A stretch of 64,000 nt of DNA from Bacteroidota bacterium (GCA_027592755.1 JAQCLE010000006.1:1-64000), one strand, 5' to 3'. Shown: positions 1 to 9,106, counted from the stretch's first letter. The notes: a model not told the origin generated them from the sequence alone. Numbers and translations are program-made.

Positions 1-85
1 ATTCTAATTGCAAAACGTGGCAAACATTAAGCATTACGGGATATTGCAACTTTATTCATAAAGGTTCGGATGAGTGTGAAAACAA

Positions 86-976
86 ATGATTAAAGCCTGG
101 ATAAAGGCCGCAAGGCCCCGTACGCTACCCCTGTCACTATCATGCATTGGAATGGGTGCTTTTCTGGCAGCTTATCGGGGAAGTTTCGACGGGCTGATTT
201 TCACTTTCTGCATCCTGACCACGATTTTCTTGCAGGTGCTAAGCAATCTCTCCAATGATTATGGAGATTCAATCCATGGTGCTGATTCTGAAAACAGAGA
301 AGGTCCATCAAGGGCGGTCCAATCCGGTGAAATCAGTGCGGGTGCCATGAAAAATGCCATGGTGGTGTTCGCCATGTTGGCGTTAGTTTCAGGGTTGCTA
401 TTGCTCTGGTTTGCGCTAGGCAGCAGCAGTTTATTCTGGGTTTTTCTTGGACTTGGTATTGCGGCTATCGCAGCTGCAATCACCTATACTTCAGGGAAAA
501 AACCCTATGGCTACGCCGGTTTGGGTGATATTTCTGTCCTGATCTTTTTTGGGTTCATCGGTGTAATGGGGACATACTTTTTATTTACAAAGTCATTTGA
601 GTGGATCAACATATTGCCTGCATTGAGCTGTGGACTTTTCTCAGTTGCCGTCCTGAATGTTAATAATTTACGTGACATTGAATCGGACCGTGAGGCAGGA
701 AAAAAATCCATTCCAGTACGTATAGGACGGGAGATGGCCATGGTCTACCATTGGTTTCTTTTAACTGCCGGATTCTCTTCTGCGGTTGCCTTCACGCTTA
801 TTGAGTTTGCGACATACTACCAGTTTCTTTTTGTAATCAGCCTGCCATTGCTGCTGGCAAATGGGAGGGCAGTTACAAACAAGCATCAACCATCTGAACT
901 GGATCCGTACCTCAAACATATGGCGCTGACAACCTTGCTTTTTGTACTAACGTTTGGGATAGGGATGCTATTGTGA
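86..976 (+). CDS. menA: 1,4-dihydroxy-2-naphthoate polyprenyltransferase
   Basis: A 296-residue integral membrane prenyltransferase of the UbiA superfamily. MenA attaches the polyprenyl tail to 1,4-dihydroxy-2-naphthoate in menaquinone synthesis. The two Asp-rich Mg/diphosphate motifs are visible: NDYGD near residues 57-61 followed by D67, and NNLRDIESD near residues 193-201. About eight hydrophobic segments follow a basic N-terminus containing AARPRTLPLS, a typical MenA start. Length is normal for the family. It heads a forward gene run; mltG starts 54 bp later behind its own promoter-like box. The UbiA fold alone would not separate MenA from other prenyltransferases, but the N-terminal motif and NDYGD favour MenA. 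Confidence 0.93.
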   Translation: MIKAWIKAARPRTLPLSLSCIGMGAFLAAYRGSFDGLIFTFCILTTIFLQVLSNLSNDYGDSIHGADSENREGPSRAVQSGEISAGAMKNAMVVFAMLALVSGLLLLWFALGSSSLFWVFLGLGIAAIAAAITYTSGKKPYGYAGLGDISVLIFFGFIGVMGTYFLFTKSFEWINILPALSCGLFSVAVLNVNNLRDIESDREAGKKSIPVRIGREMAMVYHWFLLTAGFSSAVAFTLIEFATYYQFLFVISLPLLLANGRAVTNKHQPSELDPYLKHMALTTLLFVLTFGIGMLL

Positions 977-1015
977 CCATTGAGTTATGTTGGTAATGAG
1001 TTTATATGAATCTTC

Positions 1016-1023
1016 TATTTTTG
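1016..1023 (+). promoter_or_regulatory. TAnnTTTG promoter -7 box for mltG
   Basis: TATTTTTG matches the Bacteroidota -7 consensus TAnnTTTG. The mltG ATG lies only 7 bp after the box. With the usual 4-nt spacing to the start of transcription, the mRNA leader would be about 4 nt. No well-spaced -33 TTG was found. Confidence 0.4.
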
Positions 1024-1030
1024 CGACTCA

Positions 1031-2065
1031 ATGACAGTAAAAAATATTGTTGCGGCATTTATGATTGTGTTTACGGTGCTACTCAGCTCGTTCGCATACT
1101 ATGCCTACCAGGTTTACAACACCCCTAACATCCTTGTTGACAGAGAGGATGCCTATTTTGCAATACCGTCCGGTTCATCGTTCAGAGATGTTCAAGTGCT
1201 ACTATATGATGGGGGATATGTCCAGGATGCTGTTTCTTTTGGTCTTTTATCAAGGCTGAAGGATTATGACAAATTAGTTAAGCCAGGACTTTACCTTCTC
1301 AAGGCCGACATGTCGAACAATGATGCCATCAATTTATTAAGATCGGGTCAGCAAACGCCAACGAGGATCACTTTCAATGGTATTAGGAAACTTGAAGAGC
1401 TCCCGGAAAAAATTACATCCGGAATAGAGCTTACGCCAATGCAGTTTGAAAAATTGTTGTTTGATAAGGACCGAATGATTTCCTATGGTTTTGATTCCCT
1501 CAACTATATCAGTATGTTTTTGCCAAACACTTATGAGGTTTATTGGACAATTACTGCCGATGAGTTGCTGAAAAGGATGCATGAGGAGTACAAAAGATTC
1601 TGGAACGAAAGTAGGCGAGGAAAAGCAGAGTCGATGGGATTGAGCACTCAGGAAGTCTCTACTCTTGCCAGCATTGTTCAGTCTGAAACGGCCAAATTAG
1701 ATGAGGCCGATAGAATTACAGGAGTGTACCTAAACCGATTAAAGAGAGGTATGGCACTACAGGCAGATCCGACTTTGATTTTTGCACTGAATGATTTTAC
1801 AATTAGGAGGGTATTGAATACGGACAAGACCATAAAATCACCCTACAACACCTACATCAATAAGGGATTGCCTCCTGGCCCCATAAGAATACCCGATGGT
1901 CGGTACATTGATGCCGCCTTAAATTTTGAAGATCATAATTTCATCTACTTCTGCGCTAAAGAGGATTTCTCCGGTTATCACGCCTATGCTACCAATTTGA
2001 GCGATCATATGGTTAATGCGAGGAGATTTCAAAAGGCGATGAACCAATCTAAAATTTTCAGGTAA
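1031..2065 (+). CDS. mltG: Endolytic murein transglycosylase MltG (YceG family)
   Basis: A 344-residue inner-membrane protein with one N-terminal transmembrane segment (about residues 5-27) and a periplasmic YceG domain. MltG cleaves nascent glycan strands next to the divisome or elongasome and influences glycan length. The catalytic Glu is visible as E219 in the IVQSET motif, and the downstream LQADPTLIFAL signature is at about residues 243-253. The stop codon overlaps the next start by one base (TAATG), so translational coupling with the thioesterase is likely. Length is normal. Confidence 0.93.
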   Translation: MTVKNIVAAFMIVFTVLLSSFAYYAYQVYNTPNILVDREDAYFAIPSGSSFRDVQVLLYDGGYVQDAVSFGLLSRLKDYDKLVKPGLYLLKADMSNNDAINLLRSGQQTPTRITFNGIRKLEELPEKITSGIELTPMQFEKLLFDKDRMISYGFDSLNYISMFLPNTYEVYWTITADELLKRMHEEYKRFWNESRRGKAESMGLSTQEVSTLASIVQSETAKLDEADRITGVYLNRLKRGMALQADPTLIFALNDFTIRRVLNTDKTIKSPYNTYINKGLPPGPIRIPDGRYIDAALNFEDHNFIYFCAKEDFSGYHAYATNLSDHMVNARRFQKAMNQSKIFR

Positions 2066-2475
2066 TGTACGAAGTACAAACAAAAATTCGGGTTCGATAT
2101 GGTGAAACAGATCAGATGGGCTATGTCTACTATGGAAATTACGCAAGTTATTACGAGGTCGCCAGGGTAGAAAGTCTGAGACAATTGGGTTTTGCTTATC
2201 GTGAATTAGAGGAGATTGGTATTATGTTGCCGGTATTGGAAAATAAAAGTAAGTATCATAAACCGGCCAAGTATGATGAATTGCTAACAATTAAAGTCTG
2301 CATCCCCGAAATGCCTGCTTTAAAAATGAAATTTTGTTACCAAATCTTCAATGAAGAGAATTTACTTATCAACTCTGGAGAAACCACGTTGGTTTTTATT
2401 AAGAAAGCAACAATGAAGCCCTGTCGTATGCCAAAAGTCATGATTGGTTTACTCGAACCCTATTTTGTTGCTTGA
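2065..2475 (+). CDS. Acyl-CoA thioesterase, 4HBT/YbgC hotdog family
   Basis: A 136-residue hotdog-fold thioesterase. The 4-hydroxybenzoyl-CoA/YbgC signature is seen at residues 11-24, with the catalytic Asp of the family as D16 in YGETDQMGYVYYGNY. Such enzymes hydrolyse acyl-CoA or acyl-ACP; the physiological substrate cannot be read from sequence. The start codon shares a base with the mltG stop. In this clade a YbgC-like gene beside cell-envelope genes is common, but a link to the envelope here is only contextual. Confidence 0.85.
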   Translation: MYEVQTKIRVRYGETDQMGYVYYGNYASYYEVARVESLRQLGFAYRELEEIGIMLPVLENKSKYHKPAKYDELLTIKVCIPEMPALKMKFCYQIFNEENLLINSGETTLVFIKKATMKPCRMPKVMIGLLEPYFVA

Positions 2476-2497
2476 TGGCCTTTGTCCTCAAAATCTT

Positions 2498-2905
2498 ATG
2501 CCAGCTGGATATTCAGGAACACCTTTAATAAAGAAACTTGGCATAAAGCATGGTTTCAAGATCAGGATAATTAACGCTCCGGATAATTACTTTGAGCTGT
2601 TAGGGGAGCTGCCTGACAATGTTCAGATTATAGAAGACAGCACTCAATCCCTTGATTTCGTTCATATTTTCACCAATACCATTAACGAGATGGGTGATTT
2701 GTTGCAGCTTTATATGGATATAATTACCCGTAATGGTATGATATGGGTTTCATGGCACAAAAAAGCGTCAAAGTTGCCCTCTGAGATAACGGAAGACGAC
2801 ATAAGAAATGTGGCGTTATCATTGGGGATGGTTGATGTCAAAGTTTGTTCAGTTGATGAAATCTGGTCGGGTTTGAAAATTGTCATTCGAGTTGAGAACC
2901 GATAA
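2498..2905 (+). CDS. DUF3052 domain protein
   Basis: A 135-residue cytoplasmic protein of the DUF3052 family, function unknown. Family hallmarks are the N-terminal AGYSGTPLIKKLGIK, a central WVSWHKKAS, and the C-terminal VDVKVCSVDEIWSGLK. I chose the ATG at 2498 because the family begins at this MPAGYSGTP sequence. An upstream in-frame start at 2444 would add 18 residues with no family match and overlap the thioesterase gene. The stop overlaps the sirtuin start by one base (TAATG). Confidence 0.8.
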   Translation: MPAGYSGTPLIKKLGIKHGFKIRIINAPDNYFELLGELPDNVQIIEDSTQSLDFVHIFTNTINEMGDLLQLYMDIITRNGMIWVSWHKKASKLPSEITEDDIRNVALSLGMVDVKVCSVDEIWSGLKIVIRVENR

Positions 2906-3606
2906 TGAATAATAAAAAGAAAATTGTCGTTTTGACAGGAGCCGGTGTTAGCGCTGAAAGTGGAATAAAGACATTTCGAGATGCAGGAGGATTATGGGAA
3001 GGGCATGACGTCATGGAAGTTGCCTCATTTGACGGTTGGCTCCGTAATAAGGAGTTGGTGCTTGACTTTTATAATCAAAGACGGAAGCAGGCACTCACTG
3101 CCAAACCTAATCAGGGACATATTGGACTTGCAACACTTGAAAAAGACTTCGAGGTGGTCATTGTAACTCAGAATGTAGATAATCTTCATGAAAGAGCAGG
3201 TTCATCAAATGTGATTCATCTGCATGGGGAATTGTTCAAATCAAGAAGTACAGTGGATGAAAATCTTGTCTACGAAATAGATGATGGGGAGGTTAATATT
3301 GGTGATCACTGTGAAAAGGGATCTCAATTAAGGCCACATATTGTGTGGTTTGGGGAAATGGTGCCAATGATGGTAGTTGCAGCCCGGGAAGCTGTGAGTG
3401 CAGATATCTTTATCGTTGTGGGTACGTCTCTTGCTGTTTATCCAGCTGCCGGCTTAATTGATTATGTTGGCAGTGAGATCCCCAAATTCATTATTGATCC
3501 CAACATGCCCTCAATTTATCCACGGTCTGAGCTCTTTCTATTTGAAGAAAATGGATCGACAGGCGTGAAAAAGGTAGCGGATATACTCAGGAAAATATAT
3601 CTGTAA
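2905..3606 (+). CDS. cobB: NAD-dependent protein deacylase, sirtuin (CobB-like)
   Basis: A 233-residue Sir2-family enzyme that uses NAD+ to remove acyl groups from lysines. Visible motifs are GAGVSAESGI (residues 12-21), FRD, TQNVD (88-92) and the catalytic His107 in HLHGE. Tyr56 and Arg59 in FYNQR fit the Y-x-x-R pair that lets class III (SIRT5/CobB-like) sirtuins accept succinyl or malonyl lysine. The usual four zinc cysteines are absent: only C136 lies in that region. It ends the forward run from menA. Confidence 0.92.
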   Translation: MNNKKKIVVLTGAGVSAESGIKTFRDAGGLWEGHDVMEVASFDGWLRNKELVLDFYNQRRKQALTAKPNQGHIGLATLEKDFEVVIVTQNVDNLHERAGSSNVIHLHGELFKSRSTVDENLVYEIDDGEVNIGDHCEKGSQLRPHIVWFGEMVPMMVVAAREAVSADIFIVVGTSLAVYPAAGLIDYVGSEIPKFIIDPNMPSIYPRSELFLFEENGSTGVKKVADILRKIYL

Positions 3607-3652
3607 GTCTGTACGGGGTTTTGAATGGAAGCACCTGAGAATTTGTTACCCT

Positions 3653-3682
3653 AAAATAAGAAAAGCCACCCAATTGGGCGGC
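3653..3682 (-). terminator. Intrinsic terminator for the small secreted protein gene
   Basis: Read on the reverse strand, GCCGCCC-AATT-GGGTGGC forms a 7-bp stem with one G-T pair and is followed by TTTTCTTATTTT. It lies 31 bp downstream of the reverse-strand gene at 3713-4033 and between convergent genes. Confidence 0.75.
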
Positions 3683-3712
3683 CCTTCGAATCGCACTACC
3701 AAACCAGTTAGT

Positions 3713-4033
3713 TTAATTCTCTAAGTTGTTGTTTTTCGCCCTTCTGATGTGGCGATTGGCCCGATTTTGCTTTCTGGTCAAGCGGGCTTGTTCTCTACGT
3801 GTGACAACTCCATCTGCTTCTACTCTTCTTTCTGTTATTCTTATTTGGCGCTGCTCGCTGACAAGTGCGGCTCGCTCAGGTCTCGTTAATTGTCCATTGA
3901 CAGCTCCATCCGCAATCCTTGCTCTTTGAATTCGTTGTCTTTGATCATTCCCACTGTTTCTCATTGAATCCTGGGCACTGCCTATCGTTACAAACATGAG
4001 CAGAGCCGAAATCATTGTCTGTATCTTTTTCAT
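3713..4033 (-). CDS. Small basic secreted protein with two ADG-x-[VL]-T repeats
   Basis: A 106-residue protein with a Sec signal peptide (MKKIQTMISALLMFVTIGSAQ). The mature part is very rich in Arg and Gln. Two degenerate repeats are visible: ADGAVNGQLTRPERAAL (from about residue 41) and ADGVVTRREQARL (from about residue 73). The D-G-x-[VL]-T-x-x-E pattern resembles half an EF-hand or TerB-type calcium loop. A basic RKQNRANRHIRRAKNN tail follows. It is likely periplasmic. I do not recognise a function. It has its own terminator, so it is probably monocistronic. Confidence 0.7.
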   Translation of the reverse strand: MKKIQTMISALLMFVTIGSAQDSMRNSGNDQRQRIQRARIADGAVNGQLTRPERAALVSEQRQIRITERRVEADGVVTRREQARLTRKQNRANRHIRRAKNNNLEN

Positions 4034-4200
4034 GGTGTGTTATTAATTTGCCTTTAGACATTAGAATTACTTGAAGGTTTAATAGGGAATTAAAATTTTG
4101 TGAGTAATTGAAATTTACATGAATGATCGATTCAGTAGACTTAGTTTTACCAAGTGATTAACATAATTTGGACTGATCATTCTAAACGCTGATCTAAAAA

Positions 4201-5418
4201 ATGAATCTACCGTATTTTATTTCCAGCAGAATCAGAAATGAAGAGTTGGGGTCATTTTCATCAATCATAAGTAAGATTGCAATAGCCAGCATAGCCATTG
4301 GGCTTGCTGCCATGATCATCTCTTTTCTGATTCTCAGAGGATTTGAAAAGACTGTTACTCAGAAGATTTATGATTTCAGTGGCCATTTGCAAATAACCAA
4401 ATACACCTTAAGCGAGGCCATAGAGAATCAACCCATCAGTCTCAATTCGGAGTTTTATGCAAACTATCAGGATTATGACTTTATTGATCATGTTCAGGAA
4501 TATGCTCACAAGCCGGGATTGTTAAAGACCGATGAGGAAGTTCAAGGTGTTATTTTTAAAGGAGTTGCTAAAAACTTCGATTTGAGCCATTTTCAGCCCT
4601 CCATTGAAGAAGGCCGGTTCATCAATTTTCCTGACTCCACTTATTCTAACGAGATCATCTTAAGCCGTCGCTTGTGCAATAAACTCAAGCTGTCGAATGG
4701 CGATAATGTAATAGCCTATTTTGTACAAGACCCCCCACGGTTCAGAAGATTTGATGTTGTTGGAATTTACGATACAGGGCTAGAAGAATTTGATGAGAAG
4801 GTTGTTCTAGCAGATATTGATATGATCCGGAGGTTGAATAACTGGCCCGATTCTTTGGCAGGTGGATTAGAAGTTTTTGTGAAAGACACCGACCTAATTG
4901 ATGAGGCTGAGATGGAACTTTTTAGCACTATAGATTTTGACCTGTATGTCGATAAAGTATCAGACAAATACATTCAGATTTTCGATTGGTTAGGACTGAT
5001 CGGTCAAAATGTAATAGTCTTTCTGATACTTGTCCTCTTTATCGCATGTTTCAATATGGTTTCCATTCTATTAATTCTGATAATGGAGCGCACCCAAATG
5101 ATCGGGATGTTTAAAGCTCTAGGAGCTTCCGATGCTTTGGTTAGACGAATATTTTCACTTAATGGGATGTACCTGGTGATCAGGGGTATGGTAATTGGGA
5201 ATGTAATTGGTCTTGGTTTTGGTGTTTTGCAATACTATTTCAAAATAATTCCCCTTGACCCGGAAAATTATTACATGAGCTTTGTACCCATACATTGGGA
5301 TTTTCAAATTTTGATTTTGCTCAATGTGCTCACTTTTTTCTTAGTTAACCTGACATTACTTGTCCCAACAATTATCGTTTCACGGATTACTCCAATTAAG
5401 GCCATTCGGTTCAACTAA
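4201..5418 (+). CDS. LolC/LolE-type ABC transporter permease (FtsX family)
   Basis: A 405-residue inner-membrane permease: one N-terminal transmembrane segment at about 22-45, a large MacB-like periplasmic domain, then three C-terminal transmembrane segments (about 265-395) forming the FtsX domain. The N-terminal FISSRIRNEELGSFS and the TQMIGMFKALGAS coupling region are typical of LolC/LolE proteins, which extract lipoproteins from the inner membrane. No LolD ATPase gene is adjacent, so the partner must be elsewhere. Its 3' end overlaps the convergent GT2 gene by 8 bp. Confidence 0.82.
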   Translation: MNLPYFISSRIRNEELGSFSSIISKIAIASIAIGLAAMIISFLILRGFEKTVTQKIYDFSGHLQITKYTLSEAIENQPISLNSEFYANYQDYDFIDHVQEYAHKPGLLKTDEEVQGVIFKGVAKNFDLSHFQPSIEEGRFINFPDSTYSNEIILSRRLCNKLKLSNGDNVIAYFVQDPPRFRRFDVVGIYDTGLEEFDEKVVLADIDMIRRLNNWPDSLAGGLEVFVKDTDLIDEAEMELFSTIDFDLYVDKVSDKYIQIFDWLGLIGQNVIVFLILVLFIACFNMVSILLILIMERTQMIGMFKALGASDALVRRIFSLNGMYLVIRGMVIGNVIGLGFGVLQYYFKIIPLDPENYYMSFVPIHWDFQILILLNVLTFFLVNLTLLVPTIIVSRITPIKAIRFN

Positions 5419-6148
5419 CTTTCTCATAATTGGAAAACAGGCTAGAAAATTTCATCTGAATTACTCCAAGAAAAGCTTCTTTGAAAATTCCGGTTGACAT
5501 TTTCGATGTGCCCTTTGTTCTGTTGATAAATATGATTGGAATTTCCTTCAATCGAAAACCATGTTTCCAAACCCGGAATTTCATCTCGATCTGGAAGGCA
5601 TAACCCACAAATTTCACTTTATCCAGGTCGATCGTTTCCAGAACAGCTCTTTTATAACATTTAAATCCAGCTGTAGCGTCAGCAATTGGTAGGCCGGTTA
5701 TCAGTCTTACATAAGCGCTGGCCATATACGACATCAATACTCGCCCCATCGGCCAGTTTACAACGTTAACACCTTTAATGTATCTCGATCCAATTGCCAG
5801 GTCAGCACCGTCATTTTCACATGCATTGCGGAGGGAAATTAAGTCTTTGGGATTATGAGAGAAATCCGCATCCATTTCGAAAATGTAATTATAGTGCTTG
5901 CTCAGAGCATATTTAAAACCAGTCAAATAGGCCGTACCAAGACCCTTCTTCTCATTTCTTTCTAAGAGAAAAAGCCTATCACCATTTGTTTCCTGTAAGT
6001 TTTTGACGATCTGCGCTGTCCCATCAGGTGAATTGTCATCGACAACGAGAATATGAAAATCCATTTCAAGAGAGAGTATTTCAAGAATCAAGTCTTGAAT
6101 GTTCTCTTTTTCATTAAAAGTAGGTATGATGACCAGGCTATCACTCAT
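5411..6148 (-). CDS. Polyprenol monophosphomannose synthase-like glycosyltransferase (GT2)
   Basis: A 245-residue GT2 enzyme of the Dpm1/Ppm1 type, which transfers mannose or another hexose from a nucleotide sugar to polyprenyl phosphate. The GT-A fold is shown by VIIPTFNEKENI at the N-terminus, VVDDNSPDGT, and the metal-binding DADFSHNP. The C-terminus ends after the catalytic domain with no membrane anchor. I use the ATG at 6148; an upstream in-frame TTG at 6160 is less likely. Polyprenyl-P-sugar is the donor for GT-C transferases such as the one at 47099-48766, but no direct link is shown. Confidence 0.85.
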   Translation of the reverse strand: MSDSLVIIPTFNEKENIQDLILEILSLEMDFHILVVDDNSPDGTAQIVKNLQETNGDRLFLLERNEKKGLGTAYLTGFKYALSKHYNYIFEMDADFSHNPKDLISLRNACENDGADLAIGSRYIKGVNVVNWPMGRVLMSYMASAYVRLITGLPIADATAGFKCYKRAVLETIDLDKVKFVGYAFQIEMKFRVWKHGFRLKEIPIIFINRTKGTSKMSTGIFKEAFLGVIQMKFSSLFSNYEKVS

Positions 6149-6211
6149 TTTGCAAAACAATATTAAATCAATTCCATCTCTTGATATGGCGTTGCTTCTT
6201 AATTTGAGGAT

Positions 6212-6640
6212 TTATGTTTTCTTTAATGAGTTGAGTGCAGTCGCCATTTCATCCCATAAGAGGGTAACGCATTTAATTCTACCAGGATGTTGCTGTACTG
6301 CTGTGAACGCTTGAAAATCTTTGGGTATATCCAAAAGATGTTCCCCTGAAATCATAGACTCAAAAAGAATATAAACATTAAGTGCTTCATCGATTTTCCT
6401 GGATCCCATCAGCTTCATCATTATTGAACCTGATGCTTTTGAAATGGCACAGCCATAACCATGGTAGGAGAAGTTTGATATGGTATCATCTTTCAAATCA
6501 AAGTAGATTTTATATTGATCACCGCAAACAGGATTATAAGCCTCAATAACATACTGAGCTCCGGGATTTGATTTGAAATCAATGGGGTTTTCATTTAATT
6601 CCAGGATAACCTCTTTGTACAAGTCCCTCATTTTATCCAT
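6212..6640 (-). CDS. sufU: Fe-S cluster assembly scaffold / sulfur acceptor SufU
   Basis: A 142-residue IscU/SufU-fold protein. The zinc or cluster ligands of SufU are present: C39 and D41 in NPVCGDQ, C64 in GYGCAISKAS, and C124 in GRIKCVTLLW. SufU accepts persulfide sulfur from SufS. The start codon shares one base with the sufS stop (TGATG), so the two are translationally coupled and the pairing supports the SufS partner role. Confidence 0.92.
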   Translation of the reverse strand: MDKMRDLYKEVILELNENPIDFKSNPGAQYVIEAYNPVCGDQYKIYFDLKDDTISNFSYHGYGCAISKASGSIMMKLMGSRKIDEALNVYILFESMISGEHLLDIPKDFQAFTAVQQHPGRIKCVTLLWDEMATALNSLKKT

Positions 6641-7860
6641 CAGCTGAATATTTGCTTTACCTTATAAAGGCCTTTAACCAACACTTCAATCTCAATTTCT
6701 GTATTATAAATCGAAAAACTCACCCTGGTGGTTCCCGGAATGCCCAAAAGTTCCATTAAAGGCATGGTACAATGATGGCCGGCCCTCACGGCAATGCCTT
6801 CAGCATCGAGAATTGATGCGATATCATGAGGATGAATATCCTTCATTTGAAATGAAATGATACTGCCTCGATTTAAAGGATTGCCGATTATTTCAACGCC
6901 TTCAATTTCCTGAAGTAGGTCAAATGCCAAAGTGGTCAATGTCTCGGTGTACTCCTTCACAAAATTAAGATCGAGACCAATCAGGTAATCAATTGCCGCT
7001 CCCAGGCCAATCACTCCAGCTATATCTGGTGTTCCTGCTTCGAAATAGTGCGGATGATCTGCAAAGGTGGATTCTGTAAAACTGACCTTTTTAATCATTT
7101 CTCCGCCGAATTGGTAGGGTCTCATTTTCCCCAGAAATTCGTTTTTAATGTATAGCACCCCAATACCCGTCGGACCAAACATTTTGTGACCTGAAAAAGC
7201 ATAAAAATCACACCCCAAACCTGTTACATCAACGGGTTGATGCCCTACAGCCTGGGCGCCATCTATTAGGACGGGAACACCATTGCGATGTGCTATTTCA
7301 ACAACTTCTTTGACTGGGTTTATAGTGCCCAATGCGTTGGAAATATGCGTCAAAGCAACGAGTCTGGTGTTCGAATTTATCAGTTCTTCAACCTTGCTGA
7401 GTTCAAGATCACAGTCTATATTTATTGGTATAACTTTAAGCGTGCCTTGCTGTTTTTTAGCCAATTGTTGCCATGGAATCAGGTTGGAATGATGTTCCAT
7501 GGTTGTAATCAAGATTTCATCTCCAGGTTTGAAATTGGGAGCCAAAAAAGATGATGCTACAAGGTTAATTGCTTCTGTTGTTCCCCGTACGAAAATGATT
7601 TCCCTGGCAAATGAGGCATTAATAAATGTGCGCACCTTTTCCCTGGAGTCTTCATAATGTTCGGTTGCTTCCACCCCCAGGAAATGTACGCCTCTATGAA
7701 TATTGGAATTGTTGTTTTTATAATAATTTGAGATGGCATCAATGACTGCATTTGGCTTTTGAGTAGTTGCTGCGTTGTCCAGGTAAACGAGTTGATTATT
7801 AGATGAATTGTGTCTACCGAGTATTGGAAAATCCTTTCTGATATTTGCTGGAGAAAACAT
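6640..7860 (-). CDS. sufS: Cysteine desulfurase SufS
   Basis: A 406-residue class V aminotransferase-fold PLP enzyme that releases sulfur from cysteine for Fe-S assembly. The PLP lysine is K226 in SGHKMFGP, and the catalytic cysteine is C364 in RAGHHCTMPL, the short group II loop typical of SufS. Other motifs are YLDNAATTQKP near residue 26 and TTMEHHSNLIPW. It is directly followed by sufU; sufBCD are not in the window. Confidence 0.95.
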   Translation of the reverse strand: MFSPANIRKDFPILGRHNSSNNQLVYLDNAATTQKPNAVIDAISNYYKNNNSNIHRGVHFLGVEATEHYEDSREKVRTFINASFAREIIFVRGTTEAINLVASSFLAPNFKPGDEILITTMEHHSNLIPWQQLAKKQQGTLKVIPINIDCDLELSKVEELINSNTRLVALTHISNALGTINPVKEVVEIAHRNGVPVLIDGAQAVGHQPVDVTGLGCDFYAFSGHKMFGPTGIGVLYIKNEFLGKMRPYQFGGEMIKKVSFTESTFADHPHYFEAGTPDIAGVIGLGAAIDYLIGLDLNFVKEYTETLTTLAFDLLQEIEGVEIIGNPLNRGSIISFQMKDIHPHDIASILDAEGIAVRAGHHCTMPLMELLGIPGTTRVSFSIYNTEIEIEVLVKGLYKVKQIFS

Positions 7861-7952
7861 GAAGTTCTTGCGTATTTGCTTAATCCTATAAATAAGGGAA
7901 CAAGATATTGATAATTTTATGGATCACGGTTTAAAACTACTCGGAAATCAGC

Positions 7953-9041
7953 ATGAACGCTTCTAAAAATAAGATTTTGATAGCCACAGCCAAAGGACTC
8001 GTTGTCTATGAAATCAATTCCGGTAGGTGGACATACAATGGAACTCATTTTCTTGGTCAACCGGCATCAATGGTTTTTCATGATGACAGGAATGGTGCAT
8101 GGTGGGTGAGTTTGGCTCATCGCCATTGGGGTCAGAAGATGCATCGTTCAATGGATGAAGGAAGAACCTGGACAGAGGTGGCCACGCCCCAGTACCCGGA
8201 GGGGTCTGAAATAAGTCCCGGAAAGCCAGCAACACTGAAATACATCTGGTCGATTACTGGTGGGGGAATGAAACATTCAGAAAAGATTTGGGTGGGGACA
8301 GAGCCTGGAGGGCTTTTCTTATCCGAAGACAATGGTGAGAGTTTTAACCTGATACAAGCTCTATGGGAACATCCGACCCGGCCTGAGTTTTGGTTTGGCG
8401 GTGGCCGTGACAATGCGGGTATTCATTCAATTGTTGTTGATCCGGCGGATGATGATCATGTTTATATCGGTGTGAGCTGTGCAGGAGTTTTTGAGACATC
8501 GGATGCCGGAAAATCCTGGGAAATGAGAAATGATGGATTACGGGCAGATTATTTACCAAATCCACTATCAAAGGCTGGTCATGATCCACATGCTATTAAA
8601 ATATGCCAATCTGAACCCGATATTATCTGGCAGCAAAACCATTGCGGAATATTCAGATCGTTGGATGCGGGAAAAACGTGGTTGGACGTGACAGACAAAA
8701 ATGGTTTGGCAAAATATGGTTTTGCATTGGCTATTGACGATCGGGATTCTAACCGAGCCTGGGTAATCCCCGCGGTTAGTGACCAAATGAGAGTGGCTGT
8801 TGATCAATCACTATGCATTTGTCGAACAGATGACGGTGGTAAAACATGGCGGGAATACCGAAGAGGCTTACCTCAAGGCAATTGCTTCGACATTGTTTTA
8901 AGACATGCTTTTAACAAATGTGATGATACCCTGGTATTTGGGACTAACACCGGGAATTTATTCATCTCAAATGATGCCGGTGAATCTTGGGAGAACATAA
9001 ATAATTACCTGCCGACAGTTTTTGCATTGTGTTTTGCTTGA
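7953..9041 (+). CDS. BNR/Asp-box repeat beta-propeller protein (sialidase-like fold)
   Basis: A 362-residue protein with six Asp-box motifs of the form [S/T]-x-D-x-G-x-[S/T]-[W/F], for example SMDEGRTW, SEDNGESF, TSDAGKSW, SLDAGKTW, TDDGGKTW and SNDAGESW. This indicates a sialidase-type or VPS10/YCF48-like beta-propeller. There is no signal peptide (it starts MNASKNKILIATAKG), so it is probably cytoplasmic. Similar proteins are annotated as exo-alpha-sialidase or glycosyl hydrolase, but I see no sialidase Arg triad and would not claim activity. Its role is unknown. Confidence 0.75.
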   Translation: MNASKNKILIATAKGLVVYEINSGRWTYNGTHFLGQPASMVFHDDRNGAWWVSLAHRHWGQKMHRSMDEGRTWTEVATPQYPEGSEISPGKPATLKYIWSITGGGMKHSEKIWVGTEPGGLFLSEDNGESFNLIQALWEHPTRPEFWFGGGRDNAGIHSIVVDPADDDHVYIGVSCAGVFETSDAGKSWEMRNDGLRADYLPNPLSKAGHDPHAIKICQSEPDIIWQQNHCGIFRSLDAGKTWLDVTDKNGLAKYGFALAIDDRDSNRAWVIPAVSDQMRVAVDQSLCICRTDDGGKTWREYRRGLPQGNCFDIVLRHAFNKCDDTLVFGTNTGNLFISNDAGESWENINNYLPTVFALCFA

Positions 9042-9106
9042 TAATAGGCAAATATATTAGTACGGTTAACGGTTTCATCCTACCTTGGAGAGACAAACCT
9101 CAAGCT

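Noticed and set aside
3-89. Open reading frame at the window start overlapping menA by ATGA
   Set aside because: It is open from base 3 to a TGA at 87-89, but the residues match nothing I recognise and the upstream part is outside the window.
7953-9041. Secreted sialidase
   Set aside because: Six Asp-boxes are present but there is no signal peptide and no Arg triad, so only the fold is claimed.
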